Assembly (NCBI GenBank): GCA_031549325.1
Contig: JAVBQA010000039.1
Span: 1-21,369, forward strand
Length of the DNA: 21,369 nt
Reading direction: 5' to 3'
Source: JAJDGF01 sp031549325
Lineage (GTDB): Bacteria > Bacillota > Clostridia > Christensenellales > Aristaeellaceae
This document shows, piece by piece, positions 1-8,034 of this stretch. Under the pieces are notes generated by a model that made no database searches, was not told the origin of the DNA, and saw nothing but the letters and a program-made list of their open reading frames with translations. Each line of letters opens with the position of its first letter. Positions within the stretch are counted from its first letter, which is position 1. The position numbers and the translations under genes were made by a program.

Positions 1-864
<864 letters not shown>

Positions 865-902
865 GGAGTGCCCTCCTAAGTTTGTGTGTCGGGGGGTTGC
901 GG

Positions 903-960
903 CGGGGCTTCTGCCCCCGCACCCCCGCAAGGGCCTGAGGCCCTTGGCCCCCAACTGGGG
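903..960. repeat. three consecutive GC-rich hairpins between gyrB and gyrA
   Basis: Three adjacent inverted repeats are visible: GGGGCTTCTGCCCC (903-916), AAGGGCCT-G-AGGCCCTT (928-944) and CCCCC-AACT-GGGGG (947-960). The order, a GGGGC..GCCCC hairpin followed by an AAGGG..CCCTT hairpin, is the same as in the elements at 7430-7480 and 11415-11470, so this is probably a degenerate copy of a dispersed intergenic palindrome family. In the gyrB-gyrA transcript it could stabilise the upstream message or attenuate read-through; neither is proven. No T-run follows, so it is not a standard intrinsic terminator. The rest of the 865-1073 spacer shows no gene. Confidence 0.7.
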
Positions 961-1073
961 GAAACGCGATTTTGACTGTGGCCCGCCGCAGGCTCGGTCA
1001 CGCCTCGGTTTCCGAAAGCCTGCCCGAACGAGGAATCGCCTCGCCGGCTGGCGCCGCTTTAATCAGTGCTTAC

Positions 1074-3020
1074 CTAGATATCCAGGTTGGTCACGAGCTT
1101 TGCGTTCTCCTGGATGAACTCGCGGCGGGGTTCAACCTGGTCGCCCATGAGCAGGGTGAACATCTCGTCGGCGGAGATGGCGTCCGCCAGGTTCACGCGG
1201 TACATGGAGCGGGTCTCGGGGTTCATGGTGGTGTCCCACAGCTGCTCGGCGCTCATCTCGCCCAGGCCCTTGTAGCGCTGGATGTCGGGCTTGGCGCCCT
1301 CGCCCATGTCGGACAGCAGCTTCTGCAGCTGCGGGTCGCTGTAGACGTAGTTGACCGACTTGCCGCGGGTGACCTTGTACAGCGGGGGCTGCGCGATGTA
1401 CACGTATCCTTCCTCGATCAGGCGCGGCATGTGGCGGTAAAAGAAGGTCAGCAGCAGGATGCGGATGTGGCTGCCGTCCACGTCGGCGTCGGTCATGCAC
1501 ACGATGCGGTGGTAGCGCAGCTTCTCCGGGTCGAACTCGTCGCCGAAGCCGCCGCCGAACGCGGTGATCATCGCCTTGATCTCGGCGTTGGCCAGCACTT
1601 TGTCCATGCGGGTTTTCTCGACGTTCAGGATTTTGCCGCGCAGCGGGAGGATCGCCTGGAAGTGGCGGTCGCGCCCGGTCTTGGCCGAGCCGCCCGCCGA
1701 GTCGCCCTCCACCAGAAAGATCTCGCACTTGCTTGGGTCGCGCTCCGAACAGTCGGCCAGCTTGCCGGGTAGCGCGCCAGACTCGAGGGCCGTCTTGCGC
1801 CTGGTCAGGTCGCGCGCCTTGCGGGCGGCCTCGCGGGCGCGCGCGGCGGACAGGCACTTGTCCATGATCAGCCGGGCGACGGACGGGTTCTCCTCGAAAA
1901 ACGTGGACAGCTTGTCGGCCACGAGCTGGTCCACCATGGGGCGCACCTCGCTGTTGCCCAGCTTGGTCTTGGTCTGGCCCTCAAACTGCGGCTCCTCCAG
2001 CTTGACCGACACGATGGCGGTCAGGCCCTCGCGGATGTCCTCGCCGGTCAGGTTGGCGTCGGCGGCCTTGAGGATGTTGGCCTTGCGGCCATAGTCGTTC
2101 ACCACCCGGGTCAGCGCCGAGCGAAAGCCCGCCAGGTGCGTGCCGCCCTCGGGGGTGTGGATGTTGTTGGCGAAGCAGAACACCGATTCGTTGTAGCCGT
2201 CGTTCCACTGCATGGCCACCTCGGCGGTGGCGCCGTCCTTCACGCCCTCGATGTACACCGGCGTTTTGAACAGCGGGGTCTTGTTTTTGTTGAGATACTC
2301 CACGAACGACACGATGCCGCCCTCGAAGTGGTAGACCTTCTGGAGCGCCGGCTCCACGCGCAGATCGTTCAGCTCAATGCGGATGCCCTTGTTCAGAAAC
2401 GCCATCTCGCGAAAGCGCGTGCGCAGCGTATCAAACTGAAAATCGCCCGTCTCGAAGATGCCGGGCTCGGGGCTCGCGCCGGTCTTGACATCGGGCCAGA
2501 ACCGGATCGTGGTGCCGGTGCGCTCGGTCTCGCCGACGACTTTCAGGTCGTACAGGATCTGGCCGCGCTCGTACTCCTGCTGGTAGACCTTGCCGTCCTG
2601 GTGCACGTTCACTTGCAGGTGTTTGGACAGCGCGTTCACAACCGACGCGCCCACGCCGTGCAGACCGCCGGAGACCTTGTAACCTCCGCCGCCAAACTTG
2701 CCGCCTGCGTGCAGGACGGTGAGGCACACCTCGACCGCCGGGCGGCCCATTTTGGGGTGGATGCCCACGGGGAAGCCGCGCCCGTCGTCCTTGACCTCGA
2801 CGGAGCCGTCCGGGTACATCGTCACGATGATGCTCTGACAGAAGCCGGCCAGCGCCTCGTCCACCGCGTTGTCCACGATCTCGTAAACCAGGTGGTGAAG
2901 CCCGCGCTCATCGGTGGAGCCGATGTACATGCCGGGCCTGCGGCGCACGGCCTCCAGCCCCTCCAGCACCTGGATTTGGCTCTCGTCATAGGCGTTGTCA
3001 TTCATGTGTTCGTTCTGCAT
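1074..3020 (-). CDS. gyrB: DNA gyrase subunit B
   Basis: GyrB is the ATPase subunit of gyrase. The 648-residue product has normal length for the short, non-proteobacterial form. It has the GHKL ATPase motifs EIVDNAVDEA (47-56), DDGRGF (78-83) and HGVGAS (121-126). The transducer region follows, then the TOPRIM motifs EGDSAGG (438-444) and DADVDGSH (511-518) with their metal-binding acidic residues. The C-terminal YKGLGEM (583-589) is also present. The ATG at 3020 is preceded by AAGGGGAG at suitable spacing. A second Met at codon 6 lacks such a site. The gene has its own promoter in the gap upstream (TATAAT, 3089-3094) and gyrA follows on the same strand. ParE is a possible paralogue, but adjacency to gyrA makes GyrB far more likely. 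Confidence 0.98.
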   Translation of the reverse strand: MQNEHMNDNAYDESQIQVLEGLEAVRRRPGMYIGSTDERGLHHLVYEIVDNAVDEALAGFCQSIIVTMYPDGSVEVKDDGRGFPVGIHPKMGRPAVEVCLTVLHAGGKFGGGGYKVSGGLHGVGASVVNALSKHLQVNVHQDGKVYQQEYERGQILYDLKVVGETERTGTTIRFWPDVKTGASPEPGIFETGDFQFDTLRTRFREMAFLNKGIRIELNDLRVEPALQKVYHFEGGIVSFVEYLNKNKTPLFKTPVYIEGVKDGATAEVAMQWNDGYNESVFCFANNIHTPEGGTHLAGFRSALTRVVNDYGRKANILKAADANLTGEDIREGLTAIVSVKLEEPQFEGQTKTKLGNSEVRPMVDQLVADKLSTFFEENPSVARLIMDKCLSAARAREAARKARDLTRRKTALESGALPGKLADCSERDPSKCEIFLVEGDSAGGSAKTGRDRHFQAILPLRGKILNVEKTRMDKVLANAEIKAMITAFGGGFGDEFDPEKLRYHRIVCMTDADVDGSHIRILLLTFFYRHMPRLIEEGYVYIAQPPLYKVTRGKSVNYVYSDPQLQKLLSDMGEGAKPDIQRYKGLGEMSAEQLWDTTMNPETRSMYRVNLADAISADEMFTLLMGDQVEPRREFIQENAKLVTNLDI

Positions 3021-3088
3021 TGCGCTCCCCTTCCAAATCCCTTGGATATGCCATCGGAAACCACCGGAGATTTATTTTCCTTCTATAT

Positions 3089-3097
3089 ATTATAGCA
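3089..3097 (-). promoter_or_regulatory. gyrB promoter, extended -10
   Basis: Read on the minus strand, the sequence TGCTATAAT is an extended -10 element (TG-N-TATAAT; hexamer 3089-3094). I see no good -35 at 16-18 bases, which fits an extended -10 promoter. The start point would fall near 3082, giving a leader of about 60 bases before the gyrB ATG at 3020. Confidence 0.65.
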
Positions 3098-3206
3098 CGT
3101 TTTGTGCAGTTTACGCCAGCCCCGCAAACAGCTCCCCATAATTTTACACGACAAAGTCCGCGAACAACAGAAAAGAAACATAATTTCCTGTCGAAACAAA
3201 GGTAAA

Positions 3207-3287
3207 TGTAACCGATTAGGTAACTGTTTGGGTCTATAGTGGTTACATAAACCAAAGCAAATTCGAAACAAACTGAAACTTTGGTTT
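3207..3287. other. AT-rich segment with two nested inverted repeats
   Basis: This part of the divergent gap is much richer in A and T than the flanking genes. TGTAACC (3207-3213) is inverted as GGTTACA (3241-3247), with a further GGTAAC at 3219-3224 between them and a TATAGT/ACTATA motif at 3235-3240. Immediately after, AAACCAAAG (3249-3257) is inverted as CTTTGGTTT (3279-3287), a perfect 9-bp stem with a 21-base loop. The first pair looks like a repressor operator around a -10-like element; the second looks like an RNA stem or another binding site. No gene or known riboswitch was recognised. Bases 3301-3372 hold only GC-rich sequence with a weak hairpin (ACGGCGGT/ACTGCCGT, 3309-3330). Confidence 0.4.
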
Positions 3288-3372
3288 GATGTATTCCAAC
3301 GTCTGGGCACGGCGGTTCCCTCACTGCCGTCCCCGTTGGGCCCCCTCATACCTGCCCCTAGACCCCTCGGTG

Positions 3373-3404
3373 ACAAAAGCGCTAGCAACAACTAGCGCTT
3401 TTGT
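3373..3404 (-). terminator. terminator of the 50-residue ORF
   Basis: A perfect 13-bp inverted repeat (ACAAAAGCGCTAG, 3373-3385; CTAGCGCTTTTGT, 3392-3404) has a 6-base loop and ends in TTTTGT on both strands. On the minus strand it starts 5 bases after the stop codon of the small ORF at 3409-3561, exactly where its terminator should be. The symmetric A/T flanks could also let it stop plus-strand transcription. Confidence 0.75.
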
Positions 3405-3408
3405 CCAC

Positions 3409-3561
3409 TTATATCATGGGTGTGACGGGAGGATTTCGTGCATGGCTTGCGCGGCGGATGGGAATCCCGTCTGGGAGGGGTTCCGGACGATACCCTTCTA
3501 GGCGGAATTCCTCGTCCGGCTCGTCCATCGCCCGGCGCACGAGTTTCGACATGTCCTCCAT
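3409..3561 (-). CDS. small hypothetical protein, 50 residues
   Basis: I do not recognise this protein. The frame starts at an ATG at 3561, preceded by a near-perfect AAGGAGG (3571-3577) at 9-base spacing, and stops with TAA at 3409. A 13-bp hairpin with a T-run follows 5 bases later. The product begins MEDMSKLVRRAMDEPDEEF and is charged, with an acidic/basic helix-like N-terminal half and a Pro-rich second half (PEPLPDGIP). It shows no signal peptide, no membrane segment and no Cys. It lies alone between the divergent gyrB and rsuA genes, reading away from rsuA. SD, stop and terminator together argue for a real gene. Codon use is hard to judge at this length. It could be a small regulator or an orphan peptide; no function is assigned. 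Confidence 0.6.
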   Translation of the reverse strand: MEDMSKLVRRAMDEPDEEFRLEGYRPEPLPDGIPIRRASHARNPPVTPMI

Positions 3562-3608
3562 CGCTCACCACCTCCTTCACCTGTATCAACGGATTGGATG
3601 GTATTTGG

Positions 3609-3637
3609 TTGCCACTTGTTTCAAAAAATGATAAAAT
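3609..3637 (+). promoter_or_regulatory. promoter of the rsuA operon
   Basis: TTGCCA (3609-3614) and TAAAAT (3632-3637) are separated by exactly 17 bases, a good sigma-A type promoter. Transcription would start near 3644. This makes the ATG at 3645 effectively leaderless and supports the GTG at 3660 as the translation start of rsuA. Confidence 0.75.
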
Positions 3638-3659
3638 GCATTGAATGGAGGGATCGTCG

Positions 3660-4376
3660 GTGCGGCTTGACAAATACCTGTCTCAGCTTGGGCACACCCG
3701 CAGCGAGGCCAAACGGCTGTGCGCCGCCGGGCGCGTGCGGCTGGGCTCCGTGCTGGTGCACGATGCGTCCACCCATGTGGAGCCGGGCGATCCCGTGTTT
3801 CTGGATGGGCGGCCGCTGACGGCCGAAACCCACCAGCACCTGATGCTTCACAAGCCGCGGGGCGTCATCACCGCCACCGGGGACGCGCGGGGTGCGCCCA
3901 CGGTGATCGACCTGATCCCCGCTCCCCAGCGCAGAAAGGGGCTCGGGCCGGTCGGGCGGCTGGACAAGGACGTAACCGGCCTGCTGATCCTGACCACCGA
4001 CGGCCAGCTGGCGCACCGGCTGATCTCGCCCAAGTGGCGGGTGGAAAAGGTATACCGCGCGCGGGTGGACGGGGTGCTGACCGAGGAACACGCGCGGCGC
4101 ATGGCCGAGGGCGTCCCGCTGAAGGACTTCACCGCACGGCCCGCGAAACTGGCGATTCTGGAATCCGGAGAGCATTCGCTGGCGGAGCTGACCGTGACCG
4201 AGGGCAAGTACCACCAGGTCAAGCGCATGTTCGGGGCGCTGGGGTGTCCGGTGTTGGCGCTCGAACGGCTGTCGGTGGGCGGGCTTGCGCTCGACCCGGC
4301 GCTGGATCCGGGCCAGTGGCGGCCGTTGACGGCGGATGAGGCCGCGCGGTTATACAAACTCGTGGAGATGGAGTGA
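3660..4376 (+). CDS. rsuA: RsuA-family rRNA pseudouridine synthase
   Basis: The enzyme isomerises a specific uridine in rRNA to pseudouridine; RsuA itself modifies U516 of 16S rRNA. The 238-residue product has an N-terminal S4 RNA-binding domain (MRLDKYLSQLGHTRSEAKRL onward). The catalytic motif GRLDKDVTGLL is at 99-109 with Asp102 as the nucleophile, and the C-terminal KYHQVKRMFGALG is typical of the RsuA/RluB/RluE/RluF family. I chose GTG 3660 because GGAGG (3647-3651) lies 8 bases upstream and the family begins MRLDKYL. An in-frame ATG at 3645 would start at the predicted transcription start. It is the first gene of an operon with the methyltransferase 4 bases downstream. The exact target uridine (16S or 23S) is inferred from length and could differ. 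Confidence 0.88.
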   Translation: MRLDKYLSQLGHTRSEAKRLCAAGRVRLGSVLVHDASTHVEPGDPVFLDGRPLTAETHQHLMLHKPRGVITATGDARGAPTVIDLIPAPQRRKGLGPVGRLDKDVTGLLILTTDGQLAHRLISPKWRVEKVYRARVDGVLTEEHARRMAEGVPLKDFTARPAKLAILESGEHSLAELTVTEGKYHQVKRMFGALGCPVLALERLSVGGLALDPALDPGQWRPLTADEAARLYKLVEME

Positions 4377-4380
4377 TCCC

Positions 4381-4983
4381 ATGCCAGACCATTATTACAC
4401 ACAAATCCCTTCCTCGGAAAGCCGCCCCGAGCAATTTGAGGTTTCGGTGTTCGGACAGACGCTGGGCTTTGAGAGCGATGCGGGTGTGTTTTCCAAGGGC
4501 GAGCTGGACTACGGCAGCCGGTTGCTGCTTCTGTCGCTGCCGGCGCTTGCGGGCCGCGTGCTGGATCTGGGCTGCGGCTGGGGCGGCATCGGCGTGGCGC
4601 TGGCCGCAAAACACCCGGAGTGCCGGCTGGTGCTGTCCGACATCAACGAGCGCGCCGTGGCGCTGGCCAGAAAGAACGCCGCGCGAAACCGGCTGAATAA
4701 TGTGGAGGTCGTGCTAAGCGACGGATTCTCGAACGTGGAAGGCGCGTTCGACGCGATCATCAGCAATCCGCCGATCCGCGCGGGCAAGCAGGTGATCTAC
4801 GGACTGTTCGGCGAGGCAAAAAACAGACTGAAGTCTGGTTCCTCGCTGTTCGTCGTGATCCGCAAGCAGCAGGGCGCGCCGTCGGCGCTGGCGCACCTTC
4901 AGGAAGTGTACGGGGACGCCCGGCTCATCGAGCGGAGCAAGGGATTCTGGATCATCCAGGCAACGAAGGGGGAAGGCGAATGA
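4381..4983 (+). CDS. RsmC-like class I SAM-dependent methyltransferase
   Basis: This is a 200-residue Rossmann-fold methyltransferase, probably for rRNA guanine N2. Motif I is LDLGCGWGG (61-69), the acidic SAM-ribose position is in LVLSDINE (84-91), and the catalytic-type NPPIR (129-133) resembles the NPPF of RsmC/RlmG enzymes. The length equals the single-domain Bacillota form (YbxB-like) rather than the two-domain E. coli RsmC. The ATG at 4381 follows GGAG at good spacing, 4 bases after the rsuA stop; an in-frame upstream ATG inside rsuA would add unrelated sequence. The gene's last four bases overlap the next start (ATGA). Partnership with a pseudouridine synthase supports a ribosome-modification role. 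The exact substrate is inferred. Confidence 0.85.
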   Translation: MPDHYYTQIPSSESRPEQFEVSVFGQTLGFESDAGVFSKGELDYGSRLLLLSLPALAGRVLDLGCGWGGIGVALAAKHPECRLVLSDINERAVALARKNAARNRLNNVEVVLSDGFSNVEGAFDAIISNPPIRAGKQVIYGLFGEAKNRLKSGSSLFVVIRKQQGAPSALAHLQEVYGDARLIERSKGFWIIQATKGEGE

Positions 4984-6056
4984 ACAAGGGCAGAATTGAG
5001 CGCGTCATCGGGAACATGGGGGAACTTGGGGTTTCACAGCTGCTGGTCAGTTCGCTGGAGTCGGTCTACTACCTGACCGGGCTATGGGTGCCGCAGGGCG
5101 AGCGGCTGCTGGCGCTCAAGATCGACGCGGACGGGCGGCTGCAGCTGTTCGTGAACCGCATGTTCGCGCTGTTCGGCAAGCAGGGCGGGGCCGAGCTGAT
5201 CGAGTTTGACGACGTGGACGACAGCGTTTCGGTGCTGGCGAGCCAGCTGAAGCCGGGGAAAATCGGCGTCGAAAAGACCTGGCCCAGCCAGTTCCTGATT
5301 CGGCTGCTGATGGCGCGGCCGGACGTGCTGCCGGTGCTTGGCTCGCCGGCCATCGACCGGGCGCGCATGTGCAAGGACGCGCAGGAGATCCAGGCGCTGC
5401 GCAAGAGCTCGCGCCTGAACGACGAGGCCACGCAGGCCGTGCGGGCGTCCCTGAGGCTGGGCGACACCGAATCGCTCGTGGCGCGGCGCTATGCCGACCA
5501 GGCGGTGGCGCTGGGCGGCGACGGCAACAGCTTCACGCCGCTGGTGTGCTTTGGCGCGAACACCGCCGAGCCCCACCACCACACCGACGGCACGCCCCTG
5601 CGTTCGGGCGATGCCGTGATCCTGGACGTGGGCCTGGATCTGGGGCACGCCATGAGCGACATGACGCGCACGGTGTTCTTCGGTTCGGTGACCGACGAAC
5701 AGAAAAAGGTTTACGACACTGTGCTGCGCGCCAACCTGGCCGCCAAGGCCGCCATTCGCCCGGGCGTGCCGCTGCGCGACATCGACCGCGCCGCGCGCGG
5801 TTTGATCGAGGACGCGGGCTTTGGCCCGTATTTCCTGCACCGCACTGGCCATGGCATCGGTATCGAGGTGCACGAGCCGCCGGATGTGAGCTCGGTTACG
5901 GACGCCGTCGCCCAGCCCGGCATGGTGTTCTCCATCGAACCGGGGATCTATCTGCCCGGCAGGTTCGGCGTGCGCATCGAGGATCTGGTGCTGGTGACCG
6001 AGGACGGGGCTGAGGTGCTGAACGAGCTCGATCGGGAGCTGATGGTGGTGAAGTAA
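4980..6056 (+). CDS. Xaa-Pro peptidase (M24B aminopeptidase P family)
   Basis: This cytoplasmic dinuclear-metal peptidase cleaves peptides or dipeptides next to proline. The 358 residues comprise an N-terminal creatinase-like domain (about 1-130) and a C-terminal pita-bread domain. All five metal ligands are visible: Asp216 (LDVG), Asp227 (MSDMTRT), His291 (HRTGHGIG), Glu320 (SIEPG) and Glu334 (RIED). The length matches PepQ/YqhT-like Bacillota enzymes of about 350 residues. The start overlaps the methyltransferase stop as ATGA, implying translational coupling. Dipeptidase and aminopeptidase P forms cannot be separated by sequence here, so I leave the symbol blank. There is no signal peptide. 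Confidence 0.93.
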   Translation: MNKGRIERVIGNMGELGVSQLLVSSLESVYYLTGLWVPQGERLLALKIDADGRLQLFVNRMFALFGKQGGAELIEFDDVDDSVSVLASQLKPGKIGVEKTWPSQFLIRLLMARPDVLPVLGSPAIDRARMCKDAQEIQALRKSSRLNDEATQAVRASLRLGDTESLVARRYADQAVALGGDGNSFTPLVCFGANTAEPHHHTDGTPLRSGDAVILDVGLDLGHAMSDMTRTVFFGSVTDEQKKVYDTVLRANLAAKAAIRPGVPLRDIDRAARGLIEDAGFGPYFLHRTGHGIGIEVHEPPDVSSVTDAVAQPGMVFSIEPGIYLPGRFGVRIEDLVLVTEDGAEVLNELDRELMVVK

Positions 6057-6145
6057 GCGGGCGGATCGGAATCAGCCCACGCAGGCGCGCGTGTCCCAGA
6101 GGCCGGATCCGTTTCGGTCCGCCACATGTAAGGAGGAGGCATCGC

Positions 6146-7306
6146 ATGGCTACGCTGAATTTCGGTTTGGTCGGCTACAAATTCATGGGCAAGGCGCACA
6201 GCAATGCGCTCTCGCGCATCCCGATGTTCTTCGACACGGACGTGGAGATCCGAAAAAAGGCGCTGTGCGGCCGCGACGGCGGGTGGGCGCGGGAGGCTGC
6301 CGGGAAACTGGGCTGGGACGAGGTCGAAACCGACTGGCGCAAGCTGGTCGCGAGGGACGACATCCAGGCCATCGACATCACCGCGCCCAGCAACTTCCAC
6401 AAGGAGATCGCCATCGGCGCGGCGCGGCACGGCAAGCACATCTTCTGCGAGAAGCCGCTGGCGCTGAACCTTCAGGATGCGCGCGAGATGCTGGCCGCCG
6501 CGCAACAGGCGGGCGTCAAGCACCAGATCGGATTCAATTACCGTTTCGCGCCCGCGCTGGTGCTGGCCAAGCAGCTGATCGAGTCCGGAAAGCTGGGCAG
6601 GATCTTTCACTTCCGGGGCAGTTTCCTGCAGGACTGGATCATCGATCCGGACTTTCCCAAAGTCTGGCGGCTGGACAAGAAGGTGTGCGGCTCGGGCTCG
6701 CTGGGCGACCTGGGCGCGCACGTGATCGATGCCGCGCGATATCTGGTGGGGGACATCAAAACCGTCGCCGGCATGAGCAAGACCTTTGTGACCGAGCGCC
6801 CGGTGGTGGAGCGCATGACCGGGCTGTCCGGCAAGGCCGCCGCCGACGCGCCCCGCGAGGCGGTGGACGTCGACGACGCCACCAGCTTCGCCTGCGAGTT
6901 CACCTGCGGGGCGCTGGGGTTGTTCGAGGCCACCCGCTTTGCCCAGGGCCACAAGAACGACATGCGCCTGGAGGTCAACGGCGAGCTGGGCTCCCTCCGC
7001 TTCGAGTTTGAGCGCATGAATGAGCTGCACTTCTTCAGCGCTGCCGATGAACCCGGCCGGCAGGGCTGGCGGCTGATCCAGGTCTCTGAGGGCGTCCACC
7101 CTTACTGGTCTCACTGGTGGCCCGCCGGGCACGTGATCGGCTTCCCCGAGACCTTCTGCCACCAGCTCTACGAATTTGTGCAGTCCATCGCCCGGGACCG
7201 CCCCTGCGCCCCCGACTTTGGCGACGGCGTGGCCTGCGCCCAGATCATGGAGGCCGTGGAGCTGTCGGTTGCGCGCAAAGCCTGGGTGGACGTGGCCGCG
7301 CTGTAG
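6146..7306 (+). CDS. Gfo/Idh/MocA-family sugar oxidoreductase
   Basis: This is an NAD(P)-dependent dehydrogenase of a sugar or cyclitol, 386 residues. It has an N-terminal Rossmann domain with GLVGYKFMG (7-15), the catalytic lysine motif EKP (102-104), and the C-terminal domain signature GSLGDLGAHVID (184-195) with Asp188/His192 as the usual active-site pair. The spacing of IPMFF, FLQDW and the VDVDD segment resembles the subgroup that includes levoglucosan dehydrogenase, as I remember it; the substrate is therefore only a suggestion. A strong AAGGAGGAGG site precedes ATG 6146. An 89-base gap separates it from the peptidase gene and no clear promoter is seen there, so it may be on the same transcript. 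A strong terminator follows at 7383. Confidence 0.9.
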   Translation: MATLNFGLVGYKFMGKAHSNALSRIPMFFDTDVEIRKKALCGRDGGWAREAAGKLGWDEVETDWRKLVARDDIQAIDITAPSNFHKEIAIGAARHGKHIFCEKPLALNLQDAREMLAAAQQAGVKHQIGFNYRFAPALVLAKQLIESGKLGRIFHFRGSFLQDWIIDPDFPKVWRLDKKVCGSGSLGDLGAHVIDAARYLVGDIKTVAGMSKTFVTERPVVERMTGLSGKAAADAPREAVDVDDATSFACEFTCGALGLFEATRFAQGHKNDMRLEVNGELGSLRFEFERMNELHFFSAADEPGRQGWRLIQVSEGVHPYWSHWWPAGHVIGFPETFCHQLYEFVQSIARDRPCAPDFGDGVACAQIMEAVELSVARKAWVDVAAL

Positions 7307-7382
7307 GGGGAGGTCGGGAGCGCTGCCCCGGCGTGGCTCGGCCCAACGGCATGGCGCCCTGAACCCCGTGAAGGGCATGGAA

Positions 7383-7416
7383 AAAGAATGGACGCCGCTT
7401 GCGGCGTCCATTCTTT
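7383..7416. terminator. bidirectional intrinsic terminator
   Basis: A perfect 16-bp inverted repeat (AAAGAATGGACGCCGC, 7383-7398, and its complement 7401-7416, loop TT) has an A-run on its left (7381-7387) and TTCTTT on its right. It sits between convergent genes, the oxidoreductase (+) and the flavodoxin-like protein (-), and can serve both. Confidence 0.85.
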
Positions 7417-7429
7417 GCGCACTTCATTG

Positions 7430-7480
7430 GGGATTCCAAAGGGTATCATGTCCATTGGCGGCACAGGGGCGGAGCCCCTG
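7430..7480 (-). repeat. copy of the dispersed GGGGC/CCCTTTGG palindromic repeat
   Basis: GGGATTCCAAAGGG (7430-7443) is the exact reverse complement of 11457-11470, and CAGGGGC-GGA-GCCCCTG (7464-7480) is a 7-bp hairpin like that at 11418-11432. Order and spacing match the left half of the large palindrome at 11415-11553, on the other strand. It lies in the trailer of the flavodoxin-like gene's transcript. Confidence 0.7.
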
Positions 7481-7484
7481 CCGT

Positions 7485-7898
7485 TCACTCCTTCTCCAGA
7501 AACGCGATGCAGCTCTTGGCGAACTCGCGGGCGGCCGACAGGTCGGCCTCAGTGGGACCGCCGCCAAAGAGGCCCTTGAGGGGCGCGTTGAAGCGCATGT
7601 CAAGCACGTTCACGCCGCGCTTGCCGAGCGCCTTTTTCATCTGGTCGATGGCGTCGTCGCCCTTGCCGCAGCAAAACAGCGCGGCGTTGCGAACGCGCTC
7701 TGAACTCATGGAGCCGATGAACTCCAGGGTGATCTTGTCGGCTTTGCCGCCCTCGCAGCCGAGAAACATCAGCTGAATGTTTTCGGGCATGTAGGCGGGC
7801 AGCAGCGGCTCGTGGGGGCATCCGCATTCACGGGAGATGGCCTCGGCGACGGCCTGGGCGCTGCCCTTGGGGCTGACGTAATGAACTCTGCATTTCAT
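7485..7898 (-). CDS. small flavodoxin-fold protein
   Basis: This 137-residue protein looks like a flavodoxin-type alpha/beta domain. The first strand MKCRVHYVSPKGSAQAVAEAI has the position and Ser/Gly/Ala content of an FMN phosphate loop, although it is not the canonical T-x-T-G-x-T. Later segments alternate hydrophobic strands (IQLMFLGCEGG, AALFCCGKG) with helices, and the mid region DQMKKALGKRGVNVL is typical of flavodoxin-like electron carriers. FMN binding is therefore uncertain. A pair of Cys (FCCGKG) sits near the expected third strand. Start ATG 7898 has a weak GAAGG about 11-12 bases upstream. It has its own promoter (7946-7975) and ends at the bidirectional terminator. Partners are unknown. 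Confidence 0.65.
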   Translation of the reverse strand: MKCRVHYVSPKGSAQAVAEAISRECGCPHEPLLPAYMPENIQLMFLGCEGGKADKITLEFIGSMSSERVRNAALFCCGKGDDAIDQMKKALGKRGVNVLDMRFNAPLKGLFGGGPTEADLSAAREFAKSCIAFLEKE

Positions 7899-7945
7899 GA
7901 GCGGAGGCAGCCTTCTTTCCGTTTGGATTGATACTATCCATTCAT

Positions 7946-7975
7946 ATCATACCGGATGTGTGTGTTAATTCGCAA
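7946..7975 (-). promoter_or_regulatory. promoter of the flavodoxin-like gene
   Basis: On the minus strand TTGCGA (7970-7975) and TATGAT (7946-7951) are 18 bases apart. Transcription would start near 7939, about 40 bases before the ATG at 7898. Bases 7976-8034, after the aspartate kinase stop, show no clear terminator. Confidence 0.55.
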
Positions 7976-8034
7976 GGCAAAACCAAGAATTCAACCCGAA
8001 AGCCACATTTTTCCAAGCAAACGCGGCAAAAGAA

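Noticed and set aside
3301..3372. T-box-like AGGGAACCGCC on the minus strand
   Set aside because: The AGGGTGGTACCGCG core is not matched, there is no downstream aminoacyl-tRNA or amino-acid gene, and no antiterminator was found.
3241..3404. A possible plus-strand small RNA ending at the 3373-3404 hairpin
   Set aside because: No good -35 accompanies TATAGT, no known RNA family is recognised, and the hairpin is better explained as the terminator of the minus-strand small ORF.
5948..7411. A 487-codon open frame on the minus strand opposite the oxidoreductase
   Set aside because: The sense-strand protein has clear Rossmann and EKP motifs; this frame has none and includes the terminator.
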